Both the position numbers and the translations under genes were made by a program. Positions 24,377-33,985 of a DNA stretch of 64,000 nt are shown piece after piece. Origin of the DNA: Cellvibrio zantedeschiae (GTDB lineage Bacteria; Pseudomonadota; Gammaproteobacteria; Pseudomonadales; Cellvibrionaceae); NCBI RefSeq assembly GCF_014652535.1, contig NZ_BMYZ01000001.1, forward strand, positions 1,860,001-1,924,000, given 5' to 3'. Every line of letters starts with the position of its first letter. Positions within the stretch are counted from its first letter, which is position 1. The notes under the pieces are model-generated. The model had not been told where the DNA came from, did no database searches, and was given only the letters and a program-made list of their open reading frames with translations.

Positions 24377-25375
24377 TCAATAAGGTGAACCACTAACATC
24401 CAGTTTCAATTTCCAAACTGCACCAGCACCGGTGAGGAAAAGTGTTTTACCATCTTCTCCACCGAAAGCGGCGTTGGTTATGTTGGCGTCCACGTTAATG
24501 GTGGCAATTTGTTTGCCTTCGGGAGTAACAACACGCACATGTTTGGCGGCATGTTCAGTGATATAAATATTGCCATGGCAATCCAATGCCATACCATCTG
24601 GAATAACCAATCCAGTCACAAGATCTTTGCCTGCCTGGGGAATGCCATCAACAATTGGATAAGCGCGCAACACACCTTGCGCATCCCCACCCTCTACATA
24701 CAAAGTTTTTTCGTCGAGAGATAAAGACACACCATTAGGATTATTAATGGTGTCATCTACAACACTTATTTTTCCATCAGTGGCAACTCGATACACACGA
24801 GTTTTATCCTGGCCACCAGGCGCTGCGGCTGTTTGATAAGCAGGGTCGGTGAAATAAATAGTACCGTCTTTGGCAATTGCCAAATCGTTGGGCGAGTTAA
24901 AAACATTTCCTTCGAACTTATCAATCACGCTCGTACGTTCACCCGACAGAGTATAACGTGAAAGATTTTTAAATTTGTGTGCGCCGGCAACCAGATTGCC
25001 TTGGGCGTCTACCGCCAAACCGTTACTGCCACTGTCATCGATCAACGTAGTCATCACACCATTTGCATCCAGTTTTTGTATGCGTGACGGAAATGTGCCG
25101 GATGTTAAAAAATCAGAAAAATAGAGCGCGTCTTTTATCCAGACAGGCCCCTCATAAAGACTGGGTTCTGCGCGCGTACTGTTTGCACCCGGAATACGCT
25201 CTGCCACCAATTCGCCAGCAGGAGCAACACCGCAGGCATTTACTACTGATGTGGACGAGCTGGTATTTACCACGCTGGCAACCGGCTCAGATTTTTTTTG
25301 CTCACAGCCAGCCAAACCGAATACCGCCAAGCTGGAGGCAGCCAAAAACACAAACGATGATTTCGTTATTTTCAT
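24377..25375 (-). CDS. SMP-30/gluconolactonase-like lipoprotein
   Basis: A 332-residue lipoprotein (signal with LAVFGLAGCEQKK, Cys near residue 24) carrying a six-bladed beta-propeller of the SMP-30/gluconolactonase type: LYEGPVWIKDALYFSD, GSNGLAVDAQGNLVAG, FNSPNDLAIAKDGTIYFTDP, NNPNGVSLSLDEKTLYVEGG, VIPDGMALDCHGNIYITE and a closing TNAAFGGEDGKTLFLTG. The conserved Glu, Asn and Asp residues that hold the metal in lactonases are present in these motifs. A sugar-lactone hydrolase at the outer face is likely; the substrate is not known. It is transcribed away from acnB. Confidence 0.88.
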   Translation of the reverse strand: MKITKSSFVFLAASSLAVFGLAGCEQKKSEPVASVVNTSSSTSVVNACGVAPAGELVAERIPGANSTRAEPSLYEGPVWIKDALYFSDFLTSGTFPSRIQKLDANGVMTTLIDDSGSNGLAVDAQGNLVAGAHKFKNLSRYTLSGERTSVIDKFEGNVFNSPNDLAIAKDGTIYFTDPAYQTAAAPGGQDKTRVYRVATDGKISVVDDTINNPNGVSLSLDEKTLYVEGGDAQGVLRAYPIVDGIPQAGKDLVTGLVIPDGMALDCHGNIYITEHAAKHVRVVTPEGKQIATINVDANITNAAFGGEDGKTLFLTGAGAVWKLKLDVSGSPY

Positions 25376-25618
25376 GGGAATATTTACCTTAATAGTAACC
25401 GTTAGATTAATTGGGTTTTATTCTTGGCAAGTGTTTTGGATATCAATAAACCAAAGCGCCTCAGTTTTCGACATCTCGTATTTGTAGGGACGCAAACATA
25501 CCACATGGCCCCGGCAAAATCCTGAACTCGCCACTGAAAATACGAGAGACGTCCGGAGTTTGTACGTATTACAAACACCCGGGAGGTGTGATTAAGTGCT
25601 GCGAATAGCGCATCCGAG
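25376..25618. other. Divergent intergenic region upstream of acnB (distal part)
   Basis: Contains two inverted repeats: TCTCGTATTT (25474-25483) with AAATACGAGA (25538-25547), and GTTTGTA-CGTAT-TACAAAC (25558-25576). The second lies about 45 bases upstream of the predicted acnB -35 and is a reasonable operator candidate. No gene is supported here. Confidence 0.45.
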
Positions 25619-25647
25619 TTAACAGCGTCTAATGCATCATGTATACT
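25619..25647 (+). promoter_or_regulatory. Sigma-70 promoter of acnB
   Basis: TTAACA, 17 bases, TATACT. Transcription would start near 25654, giving a leader of about 110 bases that contains a perfect 8-bp hairpin (ATCCGTGA/TCACGGAT, 25687-25705). Confidence 0.65.
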
Positions 25648-25686
25648 TCACGCCCGATTAAACGCTCTTGCCAGAGTAATTAATTC

Positions 25687-25705
25687 ATCCGTGAAGGTCA
25701 CGGAT
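25687..25705 (+). promoter_or_regulatory. Hairpin in the acnB leader
   Basis: ATCCGTGA and TCACGGAT form a perfect 8-bp stem with an AGG loop, in the predicted 5' untranslated region and about 60 bases before the GTG start. Its role is unknown. Confidence 0.55.
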
Positions 25706-25765
25706 AGTCTCTTGCCGCAGAGATCCTGCATGCGAGAGTAAAAACCACCCAATGAGGATAAAATT

Positions 25766-28384
25766 GTGCTTGAAGCCTACCGTAAACACGTCGCTGAACG
25801 CGCCGCCGAAGGTGTTCCACCAAAACCACTTAACGCTGAACAAGTTGCTGGATTGGTCGAATTACTCAAGAACCCACCTGCTGGTGAAAATGAAGTTCTG
25901 TTAGACCTGATCACCAACCGCGTTCCACCAGGCGTTGACGAAGCCGCCTACGTTAAAGCCGCTTTCCTAAGCGCAATTGCCAAAGGCGAAGACAAATCCC
26001 CCCTCATTGATAAACCTCTCGCTGTAAAACTCCTGGGCATGATGCTTGGCGGTTACAACATCGAAACCTTAGTCGGCCTGTTAGATAGCCCTGAGTTAGG
26101 CAAACTCGCTGCCCAAGAATTGAAACACACATTGCTGATGTTTGATGCCTTCCACGACGTGGAAGAAAAAGCCAAAGCCGGCAATGCAAACGCTAAAGAA
26201 TTGATCCAAAGCTGGGCTGATGGCGAATGGTTCACCAGCAAGCCAAAAGTAGCTGAAAGCACCAAGCTCACCGTGTTCAAAGTGACTGGCGAAACCAACA
26301 CTGACGATCTGTCCCCTGCTCCAGATGCATGGTCTCGTCCTGACATTCCATTGCACTCATTGGCCATGTTCAAAATGGCACGCGATGGCATTACTCCAGA
26401 TCAACCGGGTACTGTTGGTCCTATCAAGCAAATCGAAGCACTGAAAACCAAAGGTTTCCCATTGGCATTCGTGGGTGACGTTGTAGGTACTGGTTCTTCA
26501 CGTAAATCTGCAACCAACTCTGTACTTTGGTTCATCGGTGAAGACATTCCTGGCGTACCTAACAAGCGTACCGGTGGTGTGTGCATCGGCGGCAAAGTAG
26601 CCCCGATTTTCTACAACACCATGGAAGACGCCGGTGCTTTGGTATTCGAAGCTCCTGTTGACCTGCTGAACACTGGTGATGTGATTGAGATTCGCCCTTA
26701 CGAAGGCAAAATCCTGAACGGTGAAACCGGCGCAGTGATTTCTGAATTCAGCCTCAAGTCCGATGTATTGTTGGACGAAGTACAAGCTGGCGGTCGTATT
26801 CCTTTGATCGTTGGCCGTGGTTTGACCACCAAAGCGCGCGCATCTTTAGGTTTGCCACCAAGCACGCTGTTTCGCTTGCCACAAGCTCCGGCTGACACTG
26901 GCAAAGGCTACACTTTGGCCCAGAAAATGGTTGGTAAAGCATGCGGCGTAACTGGCATTCGTCCAGGAACTTACTGTGAGCCTTACATGACTACCGTGGG
27001 CTCACAAGATACCACCGGCCCAATGACTCGTGACGAGTTGAAGGATCTGGCGTGCCTAGGCTTCTCTGCCGATTTGACCATGCAGTCTTTCTGCCACACA
27101 GCGGCTTATCCGAAGCCAGTAGATATCGAAACCCAACACACATTGCCTGACTTCATTATGACCCGCGGTGGCGTTTCCCTGCGTCCAGGCGACGGTATTA
27201 TCCACTCATGGTTGAACCGTATGTTGTTGCCAGACACTGTTGGTACTGGTGGCGATTCTCACACCCGTTTCCCAATTGGTATTTCATTCCCGGCTGGTTC
27301 TGGTCTGGTAGCATTCGCGGCGGCAACCGGTGTTATGCCATTGGATATGCCTGAATCTGTTCTCGTTCGCTTCAAAGGCGACCTGCAACCAGGCGTTACT
27401 CTGCGTGACCTGGTAAATGCGATTCCTCTTTATGCCATCAAAGCTGGTTTGTTGACTGTTGAGAAGAAAGGCAAGAAGAACATTTTCTCTGGCCGTATCC
27501 TCGAAGTTGAGGGCTTGCCAAACCTGAAAGTAGAACAAGCATTTGAAATTTCTGACGCATCAGCTGAGCGCTCCGCAGCTGGTTGTACTATCAAGCTGGA
27601 TAAAGCTCCAATCATCGAGTACATGACCTCCAACATCACCATGTTGCGCTGGATGATCGAACAAGGTTACGGCGATGTACGTACCCTTGAGCGTCGTGCG
27701 CAGAAGATGGAAGCCTGGATTGCCAACCCTGAATTGATGGAAGCTGATAAAGACGCAGAATATGCGGCGATTATCGACATTGATTTGGCGGACATCAAAG
27801 AGCCAATCCTCGCCTGCCCGAACGACCCGGACGATGTGAAAGTATTGTCAGACGTTCAAGGTGCGAAGATTGACGAAGTCTTTATCGGTTCGTGCATGAC
27901 CAACATCGGCCACTTCCGCGCTGCTGGTAAGTTGTTGAATGCCACTAAAGACGCGCTGTCTACCCGCTTGTGGATCGCCCCTCCAACCAAGATGGATCAA
28001 CACCAATTGGTTGAAGAAGGCTACTACAGCATTTTCGGCACTAAAGGCGCTCGTACCGAGATGCCGGGCTGCTCACTCTGCATGGGTAACCAGGCGCGCG
28101 TAGCGAAAAACTCTACCGTTGTTTCAACATCTACTCGTAACTTCCCCAACCGTTTGGGTGAAGGTGCTGATGTGTATTTGGCATCTGCTGAATTGGCCGC
28201 TGTTGCTGCCATCCTTGGTAAGCTGCCAACGCCAGAAGAGTACTTGAGCTACGCCAATAAGTTGAACAGCATGAGCAGCGATATTTATCGTTACCTCAAC
28301 TTCAACGAAATCGAAAGCTACCAACACGCCGCCGACGAAGGCAAGCGTATTGCTGCTGTAGAAATCCAAACCGTAGCGATCTAA
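25766..28384 (+). CDS. acnB: Aconitate hydratase B
   Basis: An 872-residue AcnB (E. coli 865). It starts with GTG ([16 protein letters not shown], as in E. coli AcnB) after a GAGGA site. The N-terminal HEAT-like domain (to about residue 160) is specific to AcnB; the swivel domain follows, then the catalytic domains with GGDSHTRFP. The [4Fe-4S] cysteines are in [10 protein letters not shown] and [12 protein letters not shown]. It converts citrate to isocitrate via cis-aconitate in the TCA cycle and, as apo-protein in E. coli, binds mRNA. Strong codon bias suggests high expression. It is monocistronic. Confidence 0.95.
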   Translation: MLEAYRKHVAERAAEGVPPKPLNAEQVAGLVELLKNPPAGENEVLLDLITNRVPPGVDEAAYVKAAFLSAIAKGEDKSPLIDKPLAVKLLGMMLGGYNIETLVGLLDSPELGKLAAQELKHTLLMFDAFHDVEEKAKAGNANAKELIQSWADGEWFTSKPKVAESTKLTVFKVTGETNTDDLSPAPDAWSRPDIPLHSLAMFKMARDGITPDQPGTVGPIKQIEALKTKGFPLAFVGDVVGTGSSRKSATNSVLWFIGEDIPGVPNKRTGGVCIGGKVAPIFYNTMEDAGALVFEAPVDLLNTGDVIEIRPYEGKILNGETGAVISEFSLKSDVLLDEVQAGGRIPLIVGRGLTTKARASLGLPPSTLFRLPQAPADTGKGYTLAQKMVGKACGVTGIRPGTYCEPYMTTVGSQDTTGPMTRDELKDLACLGFSADLTMQSFCHTAAYPKPVDIETQHTLPDFIMTRGGVSLRPGDGIIHSWLNRMLLPDTVGTGGDSHTRFPIGISFPAGSGLVAFAAATGVMPLDMPESVLVRFKGDLQPGVTLRDLVNAIPLYAIKAGLLTVEKKGKKNIFSGRILEVEGLPNLKVEQAFEISDASAERSAAGCTIKLDKAPIIEYMTSNITMLRWMIEQGYGDVRTLERRAQKMEAWIANPELMEADKDAEYAAIIDIDLADIKEPILACPNDPDDVKVLSDVQGAKIDEVFIGSCMTNIGHFRAAGKLLNATKDALSTRLWIAPPTKMDQHQLVEEGYYSIFGTKGARTEMPGCSLCMGNQARVAKNSTVVSTSTRNFPNRLGEGADVYLASAELAAVAAILGKLPTPEEYLSYANKLNSMSSDIYRYLNFNEIESYQHAADEGKRIAAVEIQTVAI

Positions 28385-28395
28385 TTCGTACATCT

Positions 28396-28500
28396 GCGCC
28401 GCTCCTGCGCATCCATGCGCCTGCGGCATACGACCGCCACGGATGGTGGAAGTGCAAAAAATGCAGGAGCAATTTTTTGTCCGTTCATTCTGAACATAAA
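28396..28500. repeat. Palindromic intergenic repeat, copy 2 (3' of acnB)
   Basis: Contains the same outer blocks as the copy 3' of fusA2: GCGCCGCTCCTGCGCATCC and the palindrome GCGCAT-CC-ATGCGC (to 28420), GGCATAC, and CCGTTCATTCTGAACATAAA (28481-28500). Between them is an insert of about 50 bases. Its end (TGCAGGAGC, near 28462-28470) is the reverse complement of the GCTCCTGC at 28401, giving terminal inverted repeats. CAAAAAAT/ATTTTTTG inside it can form another stem. Confidence 0.7.
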
Positions 28501-28523
28501 AACCCGCTCCGGCGGGTTTTTTA
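28499..28523 (+). terminator. Rho-independent terminator of acnB
   Basis: AACCCGC and GCGGGTT pair around TCCG and are followed by a T-run. It lies about 115 bases after the stop codon, behind the repeat block. Confidence 0.9.
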
Positions 28524-28611
28524 TTGGGCGCGAAATAGTCGTCTAATTACATATAAGAGAAAAGTATTTATAACAAATAATGGCGTAAGCCCCAATCCGA
28601 CCTATACTTTT

Positions 28612-28627
28612 TGGCATAGACCGTGCA
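28612..28627 (+). promoter_or_regulatory. Sigma-54 promoter of the maf-legI-legG operon
   Basis: TGGCAT, 5 bases, GTGCA: the -24 GG and -12 GC have the obligatory spacing. Transcription would start near 28640, about 40 bases before the ATG at 28678. RpoN-dependent transcription with a FleQ-type activator is expected for flagellar genes in this group of bacteria. Confidence 0.75.
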
Positions 28628-28677
28628 ATTCCACAAGCAACACTTCTTTTTGTCAAAATCTTGTCGGCGACTACTTT

Positions 28678-30750
28678 ATGGATACTATTGAGCAACTTCT
28701 CAAGCAAGCAGAGACCCAGCATAAAATTATTGAACTCAATATGATGTTCTCTAAAAACATGGAATTCTTCCGTGAAGCCCTGCCAAACATCTATGAACAA
28801 TTCAAAGATTATCAACCCACCGATATTAAAATTGTTATTCAGGAAGATGGCTCTCTCGACCTTGCCAACATCAATATCGACAACAAATTAGTGTACGGCT
28901 GCGACCCTGTTCGCTTTGCGGAAGAAACCGTTGCCGGCTTCCTCGCAAATCCTTTAGCACAACGTTTGAATCCTGATGAAACTGATGTTTTGAATATGGA
29001 TATCGAATCCCATACGCCGAACATCAATAAAATTATCCGGGACCTCAAAGCACAAAACACCGATCACAGCCGCGTGCCGCTCGATAGCCGAACTGAATTT
29101 GTATTTATGTTGGGCGTGGGATTGGGTTATCAAATTACCGAGCTACTAAAACATACGGACATTCAACATCTGGTTATCGCAGAAACTAATCTTGATATTT
29201 TCTTTGCATCTTTGCACACACTGGATTGGCAAGGACTTAATGATAAATTCAGCGCTCGCTACAAAACATTGAATTTAATTTTAGGACAAACACCGGATAT
29301 GTTTATCCACATGGTGTCGCATCACGCCAAGCAAATTGGTGTATTTAATCTAGCGAAACCTTACGTATTTACACATTTATCGAGCCAGGAACTAACTTCT
29401 GCTACCATAAAATTTTTACAAAATGTTCCAATTATTGCAGGTGCACTTGGCTATTTTGATGATGAAAAAGTAGGTTTGACCCACTCCATCAATAACTTTA
29501 AAGCCAAAATACCGTTTATGAAAAACCACGGTTTCCTGTCCAAAAAATTTGTGACAAAACCGGTATTCTTAATTGCTAATGGGCCATCCTTGGATCATGC
29601 AAAAGATTTCATTGCAGAGAACCGCGATAAAGCTATATTAGTGTCCTGCGGCAGCTCCTTAAGCTCACTCTTTAAATTGGGAATTAAACCTGATTTCCAC
29701 GTAGAGCTGGAACGTACACATCCTATTAAAGAATGGATCGATGTGACAACCACACAAGAATTCCGCGATGGCATTACCCTATTGGCAGTGAACACCGTTC
29801 ACCCCGATTTGCCCAAACTGTTTAATACCACGGGCATGGCATTGAAATACAACGACCTGGGTGGAACATTCATTGAAAAATATATTTCGGACGATGAGTT
29901 TTCGGTAACCTTGGGAGCTTGCAACCCTACAGTTTCCAACGCAGGGCTTTCATTTTGTGCAGCATTAGGTTTTACCAATATTTATATATTTGGCATCGAC
30001 CTTGGATTCCCGGAAGGTGGAAAGCACCACTCTGCCCACAGTTTCCACTACGACATTAAAGATGAAGATATTGATTCATTCCAGCTGGCAATGCCGGAAG
30101 ATGATATTGATTTTAAATTGCCAGCAAACTTTGGTGGAAATGTTATTTCAAATCCACTCTTCCTACGGTCCAAACTTTCTTTAGAGTCAATTTTAAAAGA
30201 CTGCAAAGAAATAAATTGCTACAACACTTGTAACGGTGTCCTCATCGAAAGAGCTACGCCCACTAAAGTTACCGAGATAGATACAAGTACCTGGAAGCCT
30301 TTTAACAAAAAGGAATTCACCCAAAAGCTATACAAGGAATATTTTAGCAATAAACATTTATTGAAACTGCCAAATGATTCCGAGATTGTTAAACTCTTTC
30401 AGCCGGCCATAGAGGCGTTAGAAAAAGCTCATGCTGTTTTCGATAAGGATATTACGAGTTTCGAAGAAGGTATTTCTATGCTGATAAAGAACGAAACCAT
30501 TACCCAAAACTTTGTCGATGCAAAAGAAACCACTACCCTAGGACGTCTCATCAAAGGCAGCTCGGATTCATTTTCACTCATGCTCGCTTTGTGCTTAAAT
30601 GCCAACAACAAGAAAAATGGTGTACCCGCATTTAATAGCGCAAAAGAATCCTACAAAAAATATTTGCGTGCAGCCCAGCATGCCATTAAAAATAATTTGC
30701 TGGAAAACGACTACAGCGCATTTAACATTGAACAGAAATTAAAAAAATAA
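28678..30750 (+). CDS. maf: Maf-type flagellin glycosyltransferase (DUF115 / motility accessory factor)
   Basis: A 690-residue protein of the motility accessory factor family. The central DUF115/MptE-like domain (about residues 280-470) shows VFLIANGPSLDHAKDFI, ILVSCGSSLSSLFKLGIKPDFHVELER and YIFGIDLGFPEG. Flanking N-terminal (about 1-250) and C-terminal helical regions are typical. Maf proteins transfer pseudaminic or legionaminic acid from the CMP-sugar to Ser/Thr of flagellin before export. The start is the ATG at 28678 behind the sigma-54 element; a longer open frame upstream runs through the acnB terminator and is not used. It is the first gene of an operon with legI and legG. Confidence 0.88.
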   Translation: MDTIEQLLKQAETQHKIIELNMMFSKNMEFFREALPNIYEQFKDYQPTDIKIVIQEDGSLDLANINIDNKLVYGCDPVRFAEETVAGFLANPLAQRLNPDETDVLNMDIESHTPNINKIIRDLKAQNTDHSRVPLDSRTEFVFMLGVGLGYQITELLKHTDIQHLVIAETNLDIFFASLHTLDWQGLNDKFSARYKTLNLILGQTPDMFIHMVSHHAKQIGVFNLAKPYVFTHLSSQELTSATIKFLQNVPIIAGALGYFDDEKVGLTHSINNFKAKIPFMKNHGFLSKKFVTKPVFLIANGPSLDHAKDFIAENRDKAILVSCGSSLSSLFKLGIKPDFHVELERTHPIKEWIDVTTTQEFRDGITLLAVNTVHPDLPKLFNTTGMALKYNDLGGTFIEKYISDDEFSVTLGACNPTVSNAGLSFCAALGFTNIYIFGIDLGFPEGGKHHSAHSFHYDIKDEDIDSFQLAMPEDDIDFKLPANFGGNVISNPLFLRSKLSLESILKDCKEINCYNTCNGVLIERATPTKVTEIDTSTWKPFNKKEFTQKLYKEYFSNKHLLKLPNDSEIVKLFQPAIEALEKAHAVFDKDITSFEEGISMLIKNETITQNFVDAKETTTLGRLIKGSSDSFSLMLALCLNANNKKNGVPAFNSAKESYKKYLRAAQHAIKNNLLENDYSAFNIEQKLKK

Positions 30751-30764
30751 TCGGGTGTTTAACT

Positions 30765-31766
30765 ATGAAAAAACACACCTTTATTATTGCGGAAGCTGGT
30801 GTCAACCATAATGGCGACATTACCTTAGCTAAAAAACTTATTGATGCAGCGGTTAAAGCTGGGGTTGATGCAGTTAAATTCCAGACGTGGAAAACTGAAC
30901 TTTTAGTCACCGAACAAGCCGAAATGGCAGAATACCAAAAGCTCAACACCCAAAAAGTGGAATCGCAATTTCAAATGCTTAAGCGGCTCGAATTAAGTTA
31001 CGACGCTTTTGTCGAACTAAAGCAGTATTGTGATCAACAAGGCATTATGTTTTTATCCACACCCGATGAAGAAACTAGCGCAACATTCCTCAACGACCTA
31101 CAACCGATTTTTAAAATCGGTTCCGGCGAATTAACCAATACGCCTTTTTTACGTCACATAGCGGCTTTCAATAAACCCATTATTTTATCTACCGGCATGG
31201 GCACACTTGCTGAGATCGAACACGCCTTAACTACTCTGAACAATGCTGGCGTAGCACGCAGTAATATTACAGTACTGCATGTTACCACCCAGTACCCAAC
31301 CCCCATGCATGAAGTCAACCTCAGTGCGATGCTAACGATCAAGCATGCATTTCCAGGAATCCAGGCTGGCTATTCAGATCATACCTTGGGGATTGAAGTT
31401 CCTGTTGCTGCAGTAGCCTTAGGCGCGACCATTATTGAAAAACATTTTACCCTGGATAAAAATATGGCCGGCCCAGATCATCTGGCAAGCCTTGATCCAA
31501 ATGAATTAATTGATATGGTGAAAGCCATACGCAATATAGAATCGGCTCTCGGACACGGTAGAAAAGAACCTACCGAGTCAGAATTAGAGAACAGGAAAAT
31601 TGTCAGGAAAAGTATTGTTGCAGCAACTTCTATCACGAAGGGAGACATACTTAACGAACATAATTTGGCAATTCGCCGCCCAGGTAATGGCATTCCGCCC
31701 AGCCGCTGGGATGATGTGGCCAATACTGCTGCAACCAAAAGCTATCAACCAGGTGAATTGATTTAA
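30765..31766 (+). CDS. legI: Legionaminic (or sialic) acid synthase, NeuB/LegI family
   Basis: A 333-residue NeuB-family enzyme. The TIM-barrel domain starts FIIAEAGVNHNGDITLAKKLIDAA, with FKIGSGELTN and GYSDHTLGIEVPVAAVALGATIIEKHFTLD carrying catalytic and metal-binding residues. The C-terminal SAF (antifreeze-like) domain reads VRKSIVAATSITKGDIL...IRRPGNGI. It condenses a 2,4-diacetamido-sugar (or ManNAc) with phosphoenolpyruvate to form the nine-carbon acid. The legionaminic rather than sialic assignment rests on the LegB/LegC/PtmE genes nearby. It lies 14 bases after maf and overlaps legG by one base. Confidence 0.88.
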   Translation: MKKHTFIIAEAGVNHNGDITLAKKLIDAAVKAGVDAVKFQTWKTELLVTEQAEMAEYQKLNTQKVESQFQMLKRLELSYDAFVELKQYCDQQGIMFLSTPDEETSATFLNDLQPIFKIGSGELTNTPFLRHIAAFNKPIILSTGMGTLAEIEHALTTLNNAGVARSNITVLHVTTQYPTPMHEVNLSAMLTIKHAFPGIQAGYSDHTLGIEVPVAAVALGATIIEKHFTLDKNMAGPDHLASLDPNELIDMVKAIRNIESALGHGRKEPTESELENRKIVRKSIVAATSITKGDILNEHNLAIRRPGNGIPPSRWDDVANTAATKSYQPGELI

Positions 31767-32932
31767 TGTTACGCAAGATATGTGTCATAACATCTACGCG
31801 CGCAGAATATGGCGCACTCAAAAATCTGTTGCGCGAAATCAATGATGATTCATCGCTGCAACTGCAATTGATCGTTACAGGCACACATCTCTCACCCGAA
31901 TTCGGATACACCTTAAAAGAAATTGAAGCCGATCAGTTTAATGTCACCAAAAAAGTGGAGATACTTTTATCATCCGATACCGCTGTGGGCGTCAGCAAAA
32001 GTATGGGCTTAGCGCAAATCAGTTTTGCGGAAGTATTTGACGAACTTCAACCAGACATTGTTGTAGTTATTGGCGATAGATACGAATTAATTCCCGTAGT
32101 GACTTGTGCCAATATTGCACGTATTCCAGTTGCCCATATTAGCGGTGGTGAAATCACTGAAGGCGCAATCGATGATATGTTTCGCCACGCCACCACCAAA
32201 CTCTCCCAACTTCATTTTACCGCTATCAATGCCTATTCCGAACGCGTGATACAAATGGGAGAAGACCCTGCACAAGTATTCACAGTCGGTGAGCCCGGCC
32301 TGGAAAATATTCACACTCAGGATTTATTAAACAAACCAGAAGTGGAAACATTACTAGGTACCCCACTACAAGAAAAAAATTTATTGATTACTTACCACCC
32401 TGAAACTTGTGAATCCACGCAATTTACTGAGCAATCATTTAAAGAATTATTAAACGCGCTACAAGACCTTGCCGATACTTTATTCATTTTTACCAAAGCC
32501 AATGCCGATACTGGCGGACGAACGATTAATCATTTGATTGACCAGTTTGTAACCCAGCATCCAACCAAGGCTATTGCATTTAATTCATTGGGGAAACGCG
32601 GCTACCTGTCAACTCTCCAATTTGTTGATGGTGTGGTGGGCAACTCATCCAGTGGAATTGTGGAAGTGGCGTCCTTTAAAAAAGGAACCATCAACATCGG
32701 TAATCGCCAAAAGGGACGTATCCGTCCCCCTAGCGTAATAGATGTAAAAGCAAACCAAGCCGACATTGCGCAAGCAATTGCAACACTCTATTCAAAAGAG
32801 TTTCAATCCTTACTGCAAGAAACCGATAATCCTTATCGACAAGAAGGCACTTCTGCGAAAATAAAAGAGCATTTAAAACAGTGCGATTTAAACGCGCTAA
32901 AAACAAAAAAGTTTTATGATTTGGGTAAATAA
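31766..32932 (+). CDS. legG: Hydrolysing UDP/GDP-sugar 2-epimerase, NeuC/LegG family
   Basis: A 388-residue protein: ICVITSTRAEYGALKNLLREI, LIVTGTHLSPEFGYT, VVVIGDRYELIPVVTCANIARIPVAHISGGE, then YHPETCES and VGNSSSGIVEVASF. This is the hydrolysing 2-epimerase pattern: it releases the nucleotide and inverts C2, giving the mannose-type sugar for the synthase. In the legionaminic route the substrate is the GDP (or UDP) 2,4-diacetamido-bacillosamine. The start overlaps the legI stop by one base. It converges with ptmE; both stop codons lie in a hairpin at 32920-32941. Confidence 0.88.
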   Translation: MLRKICVITSTRAEYGALKNLLREINDDSSLQLQLIVTGTHLSPEFGYTLKEIEADQFNVTKKVEILLSSDTAVGVSKSMGLAQISFAEVFDELQPDIVVVIGDRYELIPVVTCANIARIPVAHISGGEITEGAIDDMFRHATTKLSQLHFTAINAYSERVIQMGEDPAQVFTVGEPGLENIHTQDLLNKPEVETLLGTPLQEKNLLITYHPETCESTQFTEQSFKELLNALQDLADTLFIFTKANADTGGRTINHLIDQFVTQHPTKAIAFNSLGKRGYLSTLQFVDGVVGNSSSGIVEVASFKKGTINIGNRQKGRIRPPSVIDVKANQADIAQAIATLYSKEFQSLLQETDNPYRQEGTSAKIKEHLKQCDLNALKTKKFYDLGK

Positions 32933-32941
32933 TTACCCAAA
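32920..32941. terminator. Hairpin spanning both stop codons of convergent legG and ptmE
   Basis: TTTGGGTAA and TTACCCAAA form a perfect 9-bp stem around ATAA. The legG stop (32930-32932) and the ptmE stop (32933-32935) are both inside it, with no base between the two genes. There is no T-run on either side, so termination strength is uncertain. Confidence 0.6.
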
Positions 32942-33985
32942 AATATTAAATACATCTGTTTGGGCCTGCTCAAAATCACCCAACCGTCCTATATCCAACC
33001 AATATTCATTGATAGGAAACATAAGCACATTCTTATCTTTCGCTATCAAATCATTGAATAAATCCGGCATATCTTTACGCTCAGACTTGGGAATATTTTT
33101 TATAACTTCGGGGCTTAACACATAAATCCCTGCATTCACAAAAAACTGTTGCTTGGGTTTTTCTACAATAGAAGTAATTTTCAATTCACTGGATTCAATA
33201 ACCCCATAAGGTACTTCCATACTGTACTCACGCACACACATGGTCGCCATAGCACCTTTATTTTTATGAAAACTGAGTAAGTGGCTAAAGTTAATATTGG
33301 TTAGCAAATCGCCATTCATCATAATGATGGGTTCGTTGATATGCTCAGGCAATAAACTTAGAGCCCCACCCGTTCCCAAGGGTTGATCTTCCTGCACATA
33401 GCGGATATTGACACCCCATTTTGATCCATCACCAAAATGTTCGCGAATTTGGTCCGCGAGATAGAAAACGGAAATATAAAATTCGTTGAATCCGTGCTCG
33501 ATAAATCCCAGCATTATGGTTTCCAGAATTGGGCGCGAGCCAACCTTGAGCATAACTTTTGGAATTGAATTAGTAAGTGGACGCAAGCGTGTACCGAAAC
33601 CACCTGCCATTAAAAATACCGGCGTAGATTTTTTTGATTTAACGTCCGACAGACGCTCAAAAGTTTCTACCGTAATTAATTTGCGTTGGTCATCCACAAC
33701 TGGAATATGCATGATGCTATGTTCACGCATAATCGCTAACATTTCTGTAGGGCTTGTTCCCAAAGAAACAACCACCGGATTTGCATTCATAATACCGGAA
33801 ACCGGCGCGGAAAATTCTTTATAAGCTAGGAATGCACGACGGATATCACCGTCTGTTACCACACCGCGCAAAGCTTGCTGATCATCTAATACTAATGCCA
33901 GGCGAATACCACCATTATTAAGCGCTTCAACCGCCTGGATAATAGAATCATTTATGTTGACTGTAGATTTCTCAAAATTAGCCAT
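32933..33985 (-). CDS. ptmE: CBS-nucleotidyltransferase, PtmE-like (glucosamine-1-phosphate guanylyltransferase)
   Basis: A 350-residue two-part protein. A CBS pair (about residues 10-120; LVLDDQQALRGVVTDGDIRRAFLAY and IMHIPVVDDQRKLI) precedes a nucleotidyltransferase domain (about 122-345) with VFLMAGGFGTRLRPLTNSIPKVMLKVG, EDQPLGTGGALSLL and MMNGDLLTN. The CBS-NTP-transferase order is that of Campylobacter PtmE, which makes GDP-glucosamine as the first step of CMP-legionaminic acid synthesis. Specificity cannot be read from the sequence alone. Its start overlaps the methyltransferase gene by 8 bases. It is the last gene of the - strand operon. Confidence 0.82.
   Translation of the reverse strand: MANFEKSTVNINDSIIQAVEALNNGGIRLALVLDDQQALRGVVTDGDIRRAFLAYKEFSAPVSGIMNANPVVVSLGTSPTEMLAIMREHSIMHIPVVDDQRKLITVETFERLSDVKSKKSTPVFLMAGGFGTRLRPLTNSIPKVMLKVGSRPILETIMLGFIEHGFNEFYISVFYLADQIREHFGDGSKWGVNIRYVQEDQPLGTGGALSLLPEHINEPIIMMNGDLLTNINFSHLLSFHKNKGAMATMCVREYSMEVPYGVIESSELKITSIVEKPKQQFFVNAGIYVLSPEVIKNIPKSERKDMPDLFNDLIAKDKNVLMFPINEYWLDIGRLGDFEQAQTDVFNIFG

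Noticed and set aside
25063-25487. Frames on the + strand opposite the SMP-30-like gene
   Set aside because: Antisense to a clear beta-propeller protein; no domain or start signals.
28477-28677. N-terminal extension of the Maf protein by 67 residues
   Set aside because: It would run through the acnB terminator and the sigma-54 promoter. The family N-terminus begins at the ATG at 28678.
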